This document shows positions 53,369-60,552 of a DNA stretch of 64,000 nt, piece after piece. The notes under the pieces were generated by a model. That model was given only the letters and a program-made list of their open reading frames with translations, did no database searches and was not told the DNA's origin. The stretch is taken from positions 248,401 through 312,400 of the forward strand of contig BAFH01000003.1 of assembly GCA_000296795.1 (NCBI GenBank), read 5' to 3'. The DNA is from Candidatus Jettenia caeni. GTDB lineage: Bacteria; Planctomycetota; Brocadiia; Brocadiales; Brocadiaceae. Position 1 is the stretch's first letter; every line of letters starts with the position of its first letter. The translations under genes were made by a program, and so were the position numbers.

Positions 53369-55551
53369 CCCCTTTAGCTATCGAAAAACCCCCTGTTACC
53401 TTTACCCCTCATCTCCATGCAGATGATGCGTATGCAAATTATTGGATGCGACAGGTTACTATCAGGCTACGGCGAGAGATTTGCTGGCGCTGGTATGAGC
53501 GCGGTGTACTTCCCGATGCAAGTCCTGCAACCCTGCCACCATTTAGTGATAAGGTCTCTGCGATTCTCGATATGAGCCGCTTTTGGGAAGAAAAAAATAC
53601 ATTTTTTCAAACCGACCCGACAGCGAGATATCTGACCGAGCAGCTTACCATAAACCCACCTTCTGAGAATCAGGACTCTATCCAGGGTTCATTCCGATGG
53701 GTTGTTGATAGATTGAAATTAGATGGCATTTCATCATTCGCCCTGGCGCTTGGATTATCGACTATTTTTGACAATGCAGTGGGAAGTATCATTTCTGCCT
53801 GCCTTAATAGTCCGGCATGTGTTCATCCAAATTTAGCCCTTGTTCAAAAGCTTTGGGATCATCCTGAATGTGTCTTTGTGCTGGCTGATCCGGCACATAC
53901 ACTATTTCGTTATGGATTACTTCAGTACGGTAATCAAACCCCTCAAAGCCATGGAGGAATGGATTGGGATACTCCAATTACTGTACCTTCCGTGGTGGCG
54001 CATCAATTGCTTTTCCCTGGATCTGCGCTTCCTCAGGCTTTAATGCCTGTTACTGTTGATGAGAACAACAAACCTGTCCTTACCGATACTGCTTATCTGG
54101 TTGCACACAGGTTGTGTTCTGAAACGAATGATAAACTCCGTATAGTCCCGATTTGTGGGCCAAAAGGTTCTGCTCCTGTTGAAATAGTCCATGCAATAAC
54201 GGAAATAACAAAAAGAGATGTCGGAGAATTTAAAGGAGATCCCGGACTTCTGAAAAATATCCATTATATGAACTCACTTGCAGCCCTTTGCTGGTTAAAG
54301 AATATGGATTTATTTCTGAACCAACACGTACTTTCGGCTTTAAGCGACAATAAACAAGGATTTGATACCCACGTGCTTTCCTGCTTATCGATGCCTATAA
54401 CCGTCTTCCTGGGTATTACCGGAAGAGACCAGCTAACCCATATACCGGGCGATCTTTTATTACCCATAGTTGAAATTCCCCAATTTCCCTATTATGAGCG
54501 TATTGATTACTGGAAAAAAATGCTGGGAGCGAAAGCAGAGGGTTTAGATGGTATTATTATGGAATGCTCCAGACGTTTCCGTTACGAAAAAGGAACTATT
54601 AACGCTATCAGTGATGGACTCAAAGGGTTTTTCGGGCCAATTTCAGAAAAGGATTTTATTGGGGCGTGCAGGGCAGAGCTGGAGTGGGATGTTGGTGAAC
54701 TGGCTCAAAAGGTTATTCCCCGTTTTGAAGACGAGGAATTGATCCTGCCTCATAACCAGCGCCTGCAATTTCAGGAGATTATCAGGGCGATGAAGTCTCT
54801 TACTCAGGTGCATTATGACTGGGGAATGAGTAAGGTGTGGAACGAGAGTGGTATTTCTCTGCTTTTTGCAGGTCCTCCGGGTACCGGTAAAACGATGGCG
54901 GCAGAGATTTTAGCGAACAAACTTGACCTGCCAATGTACCGTATCGATTTGTCTCAGGTGGTTAACAAATATATAGGAGAGACGGAGAAGAATCTGAAAA
55001 GATTGTTCGATGCTGCGGATGTTTCTGATACGATTCTTTTCTTTGATGAAGCCGATGCCCTCTTTGGACGCAGGACAGAGGTCAAAGATGCGCACGACCG
55101 CTATGCCAACCTTGAGATCAGCTATTTGCTGGAACGGATGGAACGGTTTAAGGGATTGGCAATCCTGGCTACCAATCGTAAAAAAGACATTGATGAGGCA
55201 TTTTTAAGGAGGTTGCGCTATATCCTTGATTTCCCCCTTCCGGATGTTGAACACAGGGAAAAGATATGGCTCCAGGTTATTCCCAAAACAATCGATAGCT
55301 CGAAGATCGATTTCCGCTTTCTGGCAAAGCAATTTCAGCTTGCTGGCGGACACATCCGCTCAATTGTTTTCAACGCTTGTTTGCAAAGTACGAACGGTTT
55401 GGATGTTTACAAAGATGGCTTTAAAGGCCACTTGACGATGGAAAAGATTATAATCGCTGTAAAGAGGGAGTACGAAAAGTTGAATCGTGCTATAAGCCTT
55501 GAGCAGTTTGGTCAATACGCAAAAATTATAGAAAGGATGGAACATGAATAG
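53365..55551 (+). CDS. AAA+ ATPase (Pvc15/Afp15-like) of the eCIS
   Basis: 728 residues. A long N-terminal helical region is followed by one AAA+ domain: Walker A GPPGTGKT (503-510), pore-like YRIDLSQVVNKYIGETEKNL, Walker B ILFFDEADALFG (~555-566), sensor 1 ILATNRK and the arginine finger region AFLRRLRYILDFPLPD. In contractile injection loci this ATPase is conserved next to Pvc16 and is thought to unfold or load cargo or to help assembly. It overlaps both neighbours. Confidence 0.92.
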   Translation: MTPLAIEKPPVTFTPHLHADDAYANYWMRQVTIRLRREICWRWYERGVLPDASPATLPPFSDKVSAILDMSRFWEEKNTFFQTDPTARYLTEQLTINPPSENQDSIQGSFRWVVDRLKLDGISSFALALGLSTIFDNAVGSIISACLNSPACVHPNLALVQKLWDHPECVFVLADPAHTLFRYGLLQYGNQTPQSHGGMDWDTPITVPSVVAHQLLFPGSALPQALMPVTVDENNKPVLTDTAYLVAHRLCSETNDKLRIVPICGPKGSAPVEIVHAITEITKRDVGEFKGDPGLLKNIHYMNSLAALCWLKNMDLFLNQHVLSALSDNKQGFDTHVLSCLSMPITVFLGITGRDQLTHIPGDLLLPIVEIPQFPYYERIDYWKKMLGAKAEGLDGIIMECSRRFRYEKGTINAISDGLKGFFGPISEKDFIGACRAELEWDVGELAQKVIPRFEDEELILPHNQRLQFQEIIRAMKSLTQVHYDWGMSKVWNESGISLLFAGPPGTGKTMAAEILANKLDLPMYRIDLSQVVNKYIGETEKNLKRLFDAADVSDTILFFDEADALFGRRTEVKDAHDRYANLEISYLLERMERFKGLAILATNRKKDIDEAFLRRLRYILDFPLPDVEHREKIWLQVIPKTIDSSKIDFRFLAKQFQLAGGHIRSIVFNACLQSTNGLDVYKDGFKGHLTMEKIIIAVKREYEKLNRAISLEQFGQYAKIIERMEHE

Positions 55552-55813
55552 GACAAACATTCACATTGATCGATTCCACATCCGGCTGAAAGGCATTTCT
55601 CCTCAGACTGCTCATTCCTTAGTAAATGGTCTGGGGAATGGATTGCTTGGTCAGCTTGCAAAACAGTCTTATCTTTTGAGGGAAAAGCAACTGGTTCATA
55701 TCGATACCATGAATATGGGTATCCTCAAAGCAGGACAGGATGGAAATTCAGCAAACGTAAGGGGCTTAATCATTGACAGAACTGCCAGTTGTATCAAAAA
55801 TCATCTGGGATAA
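55544..55813 (+). CDS. Small eCIS protein following the ATPase
   Basis: 89 residues, overlapping the ATPase gene end by 8 bp. It opens NIHIDRFHIRLKGISPQTAHSLVNGLGNGLLGQLAKQ. Short proteins with an I.IDR..IRL.G pattern are common after the ATPase in eCIS loci. Function unknown, but the coupling shows it belongs to the module. Confidence 0.65.
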   Translation: MNRTNIHIDRFHIRLKGISPQTAHSLVNGLGNGLLGQLAKQSYLLREKQLVHIDTMNMGILKAGQDGNSANVRGLIIDRTASCIKNHLG

Positions 55814-55834
55814 ACAGGAAAGAAGAATAGATCT

Positions 55835-56028
55835 GTAGGGCAACTCTTTACAGGTTGTCCGGGAATTAAGATTTTTAAAATTAGCATACGATATATTGTG
55901 TTTGTAAATATGATATGAACAATAAATGGTATCCTTAAAATTCTTAATTACATTCTCGGACAACCTGTTTAGGGTTGCCATCCCCATGCACGTTCACGTG
56001 GGGGAGCAAGGCTAAAGCCTTGCCCTAC
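55835..56028. repeat. Interspersed palindromic repeat copy split by a small mobile element
   Basis: The left part GTAGGGCAACTCTTTA (55835-55850) and right part TTTAGGGTTGCC...GCAAGGCTAAAGCCTTGCCCTAC (55968-56028) join to a normal family copy when the 117-bp insert and one TTTA are removed. Confidence 0.75.
55851..55967. mobile_element. 117-bp MITE with target duplication TTTA
   Basis: Begins CAGGTTGTCCG and ends CGGACAACCTG (perfect 11-bp terminal inverted repeats; the similarity continues inwards as GAATTAAGA/TCTTAATTACATTC). It is flanked by TTTA on both sides (55847-55850, 55968-55971), the duplicated target. It is too short for a transposase. The end resembles GGCTGTCCGAGAATT at 16955-16972. 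Confidence 0.85.
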
Positions 56029-56106
56029 ATTGTAAGAAGAGATAAAGGGTGCTGAAGGTCTAATTGAATGTTTAGGAATTTCAAACGTGTTGCCTCCCCC
56101 TGAATC

Positions 56107-56397
56107 CCCATATGCATCAAGCTAAGGATTTTTGTATCCAGGGAGCCCTCATCCCTGGCTAGAAACTTCCAGCCCTTTGGGCCTGTGATGGTTCTTGTGG
56201 CTTGTAGTAGCTTGGAGTAGCTTGTTCCCAAACTCTGTTTGGGAACACAATTGCCTGGAAACTCTGTTTCGAGAGTCCATAGTTCTGAGAAATCATACGA
56301 TCAGATACTTCTCGATTCGGGAAACAGAGTTTCTCGGACATGCATGTTCCCAAACAGAGTTTGGGAACAAGTCGGGTAGCGGCTTGATGCATGTGGG
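56107..56397. mobile_element. Element with inverted ends CCCATATGCATCAAGC (copy A)
   Basis: Left end CCCATATGCATCAAGCTAA (56107-56125), right end GCTTGATGCATGTGGG (56382-56397), one mismatch over the shared 16 bp. Inside are palindromes such as TTCCCAAACTCTGTTTGGGAA (56224-56244) and TTCCCAAACAGAGTTTGGGAA (56348-56368). No gene inside. Copy B with the same ends but other contents is at 59379-59763. Confidence 0.65.
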
Positions 56398-56449
56398 ATT
56401 AAGGGGTGATCTTCAATATGATTTTTTGATATTCACAAGAGGAGATAGT

Positions 56450-57118
56450 ATGCCATATTTAGTAAGAGGGGCGCTCGTAGAATATGGAAACGACTTTCTG
56501 GGACCTCTTTTAAATGCCGTGACTTTTCAATTTAATCCTGAAAGTCTTTCCCGGGCTATCCAAATACCTACCCGTCCAACGGGGGTTGCAAGCCGGGAGG
56601 TAGGTCAGACAGGTGAAGTTCCTGTTGAAAAAATTACCTTTACCGCACATTTTAGCGCTGCAGATCAGTTGGATAAAGGTGACAAGGCGGCAAGGGCCTA
56701 CGGTATTGGTCATCAGTTGGCTGCTTTAGAAAAAATGGTCCATCCAAAAGAGACAGTAAATGGTTTCATGGCAAAGGCCGTTGATGAAATTGGAAAACTA
56801 TTAAGTAATGTTGCGGGTGTTACCGTAACTCTTCCTATTCCCAGGGAGAATTATCCCCGCACCCTTTTTATGTGGGGACAGATGCGGGTATTGCCGGTAA
56901 TTATAGAGTCTATGAATATTACCGAGCAGCAGTATGATCAATCTCTCAATCCAATCCAGGCCGAGGTTTCACTCGGTTTGAATGTAATAACGATTAATTC
57001 TTATATAGATGATACAGTTGCCCGGGGCGCCCTTACATGGTCGAACCTTGCAAAAGATAAAGCGATAGAGAATCTTGTTAACACGGCAAAACAAGGAATT
57101 GATATTATCCCATTCTAG
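56450..57118 (+). CDS. CIS tube/adaptor protein (Pvc7/Afp7-like N part)
   Basis: 222 residues from the ATG at 56450, preceded by AGAGGAGAT; a longer reading upstream would only translate mobile-repeat sequence. The text AVTFQFNPESLSRAIQIPTRP, EVPVEKITFTAHFSAADQLDKGD and LFMWGQMRVLPVIIESMNITEQQYDQSLNPIQAEVSLGLNVI is typical of the CIS tube-adaptor family that joins the tube to the spike. The LysM half that is fused in Afp7 is a separate gene here. Confidence 0.85.
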   Translation: MPYLVRGALVEYGNDFLGPLLNAVTFQFNPESLSRAIQIPTRPTGVASREVGQTGEVPVEKITFTAHFSAADQLDKGDKAARAYGIGHQLAALEKMVHPKETVNGFMAKAVDEIGKLLSNVAGVTVTLPIPRENYPRTLFMWGQMRVLPVIIESMNITEQQYDQSLNPIQAEVSLGLNVITINSYIDDTVARGALTWSNLAKDKAIENLVNTAKQGIDIIPF

Positions 57119-57128
57119 GAGATGTACG

Positions 57129-57401
57129 ATGTTTTTAGAATCGTCGAGATATAATAAAATAAAAACCGTAGACGTTATCCTGAAAGATGGAAGGGTTGTA
57201 AAGGCTGTAACGTTAAGAAAACTACCATTCATGCAGGGTAAACATACCATGATAAAAGGAAATGATCGTCTCGACATCATTGCCCGGCGCACGTATAACA
57301 ACCCTGCGATGTTTTGGCATATTGCAGATGCAAATACCGAGGTACAGGCCAATGATCTTGTTAAAGAGACAGGACGCATGATAAAGATACCGGAGCACTA
57401 A
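57129..57401 (+). CDS. LysM-like eCIS hub protein (Pvc7/Afp7-like C part)
   Basis: 90 residues from ATG at 57129 (AGGAGAT upstream). The C-terminal part HTMIKGNDRLDIIARRTYNNPAMFWHIADANTEVQ...GRMIKIPEH is a LysM-like fold as in phage gpX/gp53 hub proteins. Together with the gene before it this equals one Afp7-type protein. The stop overlaps the next start (TAATG). Confidence 0.82.
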   Translation: MFLESSRYNKIKTVDVILKDGRVVKAVTLRKLPFMQGKHTMIKGNDRLDIIARRTYNNPAMFWHIADANTEVQANDLVKETGRMIKIPEH

Positions 57402-58552
57402 TGCCAGATATCAGATTCAGAATATTTTTTGATAATAATCCCGCTACCCGCGAGCAGCTAGAAAGAGTAGAAGAGATCACGGTGGAGCAGGAAGTGGATA
57501 TGGCATGGGAGGCGCGTATCCAGATTCCCGTCTATCTTGATGATAACGGGAATTGGGTGGGAGAGGATGAGCGTTTCATGAGGTCTTTTTCTCGCCTGAG
57601 GGTGGAGATCCAGGTTGATACATTGCCTTTTACGCCTCTTATTGACGGACCGGTTGTTACATATGACAATCAAAAGAGTTCAAAACCGGGTGAGAGTATG
57701 ATCATCATGATTGTTCAGGATGACAGTGTATATTTGAATCGGAGAGAGAGCGTAGTGCGTTTTGAGAATATGTCGGATCATGAAATTGCAATGCAAATAT
57801 TTCGCAGTATTGAACAGGTAGCATCGTTTGATATTGAAGCTGTTTCCAAACCGCCAGGAACTCTTTCACCTGTCGTAGTTCAACGCAGCACAGAGATGCA
57901 GCTACTCAGGTTCCTGGCGAGGCGACAGGGGAAACATGCCTATGTTTTGCCGGGGAGTGAGCCTGGACTGAGTATCGGTTGTTTTAAGGACTTTCCTGCT
58001 CAAACAGATGGATTACCTCCTCTTATCTTATTGGGAAAGGATCGTAATATCGAAACGTTTCATATAAAAAATAATGTCCAAAGGCCGGCTACCGTAAGGG
58101 CTGCTACAATTAGCATCTGCGATAAGGAGGTAATGAAGGCAACTACTCATTTTAACAAGATCGATCTCCTTGGTGAAGCGGCGCCGTGGCTGGAGAATGA
58201 AGCAGATAAAGCCATTCAGATACTTCCTCCTTATCAGGGAGAATCGGTGGACCTTGATCATACCGTAACTGCCGAAGCTGCAAATTTGAGCTATGCCTTC
58301 GAGGCGACAGGGAGCATATTAGATCATTTCTATCCGGGTGTATTGCAGCCCTACAGGGTGGTTAGTGTTTTGGGGGGAAATAGCAGGATGAGCGGAAATT
58401 ATCTGATTAGTAAGGTTACCCATACGTTAACACGGTCTGTGTATTCTCAGTCCTTTACCGTGAGGAGAAATGCACAGTCTGAGCGTTTTGACAGCAGTTT
58501 TCTTAAGCTTGCCGAAGGTATGGCTATCAATCTTGTGAGGAGTATTTTCTGA
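57401..58552 (+). CDS. eCIS spike hub, gp27/gpD-like (Pvc8 N part)
   Basis: 383 residues: RFRIFFDNNPATREQLERVEEITVEQEVDMAWEARIQIPV, DGPVVTYDNQKSSKPGESMIIMIVQDDSVYLNRRE, STEMQLLRFLARRQGKHAYVLPGSEPGLSIG and VLQPYRVVSVLGGNSRMSGNYLISKVTHTLT. This is the hub half of the VgrG-like spike. In Afp8/Pvc8 it is fused to the OB/needle part, which here is the next gene, coupled by TGATG. Confidence 0.88.
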   Translation: MPDIRFRIFFDNNPATREQLERVEEITVEQEVDMAWEARIQIPVYLDDNGNWVGEDERFMRSFSRLRVEIQVDTLPFTPLIDGPVVTYDNQKSSKPGESMIIMIVQDDSVYLNRRESVVRFENMSDHEIAMQIFRSIEQVASFDIEAVSKPPGTLSPVVVQRSTEMQLLRFLARRQGKHAYVLPGSEPGLSIGCFKDFPAQTDGLPPLILLGKDRNIETFHIKNNVQRPATVRAATISICDKEVMKATTHFNKIDLLGEAAPWLENEADKAIQILPPYQGESVDLDHTVTAEAANLSYAFEATGSILDHFYPGVLQPYRVVSVLGGNSRMSGNYLISKVTHTLTRSVYSQSFTVRRNAQSERFDSSFLKLAEGMAINLVRSIF

Positions 58553-59079
58553 TGATGGATCCTGATATGGAAAAACTTGTTGTTGAGCTGACGGAATTTA
58601 CACGATCCCGCTATTTTGGAAAATACCGTGGTCTTGTCAAGGATGTAAATGACTCGGAAAATATGGGTCGCATCATTGCCCGGGTTCCCGAGGTGTATGG
58701 AGATGAAAACTCTCCGTGGGCGTTGCCTGTCGTTCCCTTTGCAGGTAAAAATCATGGCCTGGTTGTGCTTCCGGAAGTGGGTGATGGAGTTTGGATAGAG
58801 TTTGAGGCAGGTGACCCATCCCGCCCTGTTTGGACTGGCTGTTGGTGGGGATGTGAAGAAATGCCTGAGCCGGGTGGAACAAAAACAAGGGTTTTGGCAA
58901 CATCGGGGGGGCATAAGGTCATACTGGATGATGATAAAAAAGAGTTGAGGCTTCTCCATTCCGGAGGTTCAGAGATAACCATGACAGAGAATGAAATTAT
59001 GCTAAAGATTGGCGCCACTCAGATTATCCTTTCTGCGCATGGAGTAAATATCAATAATGGGGCGTTTGAGGTGAGATAA
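58552..59079 (+). CDS. eCIS spike, gpV/gp5 OB-fold and beta-helix (Pvc8 C part)
   Basis: 175 residues. An OB fold (YRGLVKDVNDSENMGRIIARVPEVYGDENSPWALPVVPFAGKNHGLVVLPEVGDGVWIEFEAGDPSRPVWTGCWWG) is followed by a short triple-helix-type tail with HKVILDDDKKELRLLHSGGSEITMTENEIMLKIGATQIILSAHGVNINNGAFEV. It forms the puncturing needle shaft, which the PAAR-like protein downstream would sharpen. Confidence 0.92.
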   Translation: MMDPDMEKLVVELTEFTRSRYFGKYRGLVKDVNDSENMGRIIARVPEVYGDENSPWALPVVPFAGKNHGLVVLPEVGDGVWIEFEAGDPSRPVWTGCWWGCEEMPEPGGTKTRVLATSGGHKVILDDDKKELRLLHSGGSEITMTENEIMLKIGATQIILSAHGVNINNGAFEVR

Positions 59080-59115
59080 GAGTAATTCTATTTTCATGGA
59101 GAGGAATTTTCATGC

Positions 59116-59191
59116 TGCAGGGCAACCCTTTAGGGTTGCTAGTCCCGTACACATTCACACGGGGGCGGGCAAGACGAAAGCCTTATCCTAC
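59116..59191. repeat. Interspersed palindromic repeat copy
   Basis: GCAGGGCAACCCTTTAGGGTTGC, a middle CGTACACATTCACACGGGGG, then GGCAAGACGAAAGCCTTATCC and CTACG. Decayed relative to the 51741 copy. Confidence 0.6.
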
Positions 59192-59259
59192 GTTAGGCAG
59201 CCTGGTTTTATGTGTAAAAAATTCAAAGTTTTTCATGATGCTGTTAACACATCCCTATC

Positions 59260-59376
59260 CCTAATTGTAGAGACGCAAAATCTTGCGTCTCTACAGGGGA
59301 ATGAACCCACCCCCCAACCCCTCCCAAGAGGGGAATAAAAAAATCCCCTCCCGGGAGTGGATTTAGGGGTGGGTAA
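59260..59376. repeat. Palindromic repeats (TAGAGACGCAAAATCTTGCGTCTCTA and ACCCACCCC families)
   Basis: First a hairpin GTAGAGACGCAAAATC/TTGCGTCTCTAC, then ACCCACCCCCCAACCCCTCC opposite TTTAGGGGTGGGT, like 51645-51735. Confidence 0.6.
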
Positions 59377-59378
59377 AT

Positions 59379-59763
59379 CGGCATATGCATTAAGCTAAGA
59401 ATAGTGTTCCATGAAAAAGGAGGTATCCCCCTGGAGAAAGAGCAATGTATGTCCCTGTTCCCCTCTAATCCCCCCTAACCTCCCTTTAAAAAAGGGGGAA
59501 AAGAAGGATAATTTAGAAAAGGGGGGAAAGAAGGATAAGTTTAAAAAAGGGAGGAAAGGATGATTAGTTTAGAAAAGGAGGAAGGATTTCCTCTTGAGAA
59601 AAGTTTGTCTGATCAAACATAGCAAACTTTTCCCCATTTTCTCAAGGGAGACTAAGGGAGATTATGCATTTCCCCCTTTTTAAAGGGGGACTAAGGGGGA
59701 TTATGGGTGGTTTGTTATTCTTCACCGTTTACCTATTACCTATTTTAGCTTGATGCATATGGG
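59379..59763. mobile_element. Element with inverted ends GCATATGCATTAAGCTAA (copy B)
   Basis: Left end GGCATATGCATTAAGCTAA, right end TTAGCTTGATGCATATGGG (59745-59763). About 385 bp with purine-rich GGGGGA/TCCCCC blocks and the pair GTCCCCCTTT/AAAGGGGGAC inside, no gene. The same ends bound copy A at 56107-56397. Both copies lie at junctions between eCIS gene modules. Confidence 0.6.
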
Positions 59764-59840
59764 TAAAAGGGGTGAGTGAAAAAGAAAAATCGTTAGGTTT
59801 TGTCTTTTAAAACCCAACCTAATTTATATTGGGAGTTAAC

Positions 59841-60173
59841 ATGCCGGGAAACATCTTGACAATGACAAGTACTGTCATGTGTCCTCATGGAGGCCGGGCG
59901 ATGCTTATTACTTCCAACAGAAAGGTCTTTGCCAATAATGCGTTTGTCCTGCTGGAAACCGACGTTCATTCTGTAATAGGTTGCCCTTTTTATAGGGGAG
60001 ATACCTACTCACCCTGTGTACGAATCGAATGGTCTGCAGGAGCAAACAAAGTGGCTGTTCATGAAATACCAGTACTCGTCAAATCAAGTATAGGAAAATG
60101 TTTTAACCCTGATGGCACTCTTCAAGGGGTTGCAACTATTATAAATACTCAAAGAAAGGCATCGGCTCAATGA
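59841..60173 (+). CDS. PAAR-like spike tip protein (DUF4280-like)
   Basis: 110 residues from ATG at 59841 (GGGAG upstream); a TTG 12 bp earlier is less likely. It begins MPGNILTMTSTVMCPHGGRAML, the conserved PAAR-like start with Cys and His that bind a metal, and has further Cys in VIGCPFYRG and SPCVRIEW. It would cap the needle of the spike (Pvc10 position). It overlaps the gp25 gene by 4 bp. Confidence 0.85.
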   Translation: MPGNILTMTSTVMCPHGGRAMLITSNRKVFANNAFVLLETDVHSVIGCPFYRGDTYSPCVRIEWSAGANKVAVHEIPVLVKSSIGKCFNPDGTLQGVATIINTQRKASAQ

Positions 60174-60550
60174 CACAAGAATATGGGAAACACCTCTCAT
60201 TTCCTTTCCGGATAGGAAAAGATGGCCGGACAGCTCAGGTATCATCCCTTGAGGAACATGTACGGGACGAGTTGATCCAATTAATCCTGACCAATCTTGG
60301 TGAGCGGCTTTTTCTGCCAGATTTTGGCGGAGGTGTGCGCCGCCTTGTTTTTGAAAATGCCGATGAGACCCTGGGCGCGATGACGAAGGCCATACTTACT
60401 CAGGCGATTTCACAATGGCTTGGTCACCGGATAGCATTAGAGGATCTTATCGTTATTGTGGAACATGAAAAGATCGGAGTGGAGATTAAATACCGGATTG
60501 CAGGGACTGAAGATACCAGGGTGATGAAATTTGAGCGAAAAGGGGGATAA
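60170..60550 (+). CDS. gp25/GPW-like baseplate wedge protein (Pvc9)
   Basis: 126 residues: SLEEHVRDELIQLILTNLGERLFLPDFGGGVRRLVFENADE and AILTQAISQWLGHRIALEDLIVIVEHEKIGVEIKYRI. The I.QIL.T..GER.F.P.FG.G pattern is the gp25 signature; the protein nucleates sheath assembly at the baseplate. Confidence 0.93.
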   Translation: MTQEYGKHLSFPFRIGKDGRTAQVSSLEEHVRDELIQLILTNLGERLFLPDFGGGVRRLVFENADETLGAMTKAILTQAISQWLGHRIALEDLIVIVEHEKIGVEIKYRIAGTEDTRVMKFERKGG

Positions 60551-60552
60551 AA

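Noticed and set aside
56195-56449. N-terminal extension of the CIS tube gene
   Set aside because: The extension translates the mobile element (copy A); a strong AGGAGA site marks the ATG at 56450 as the start.
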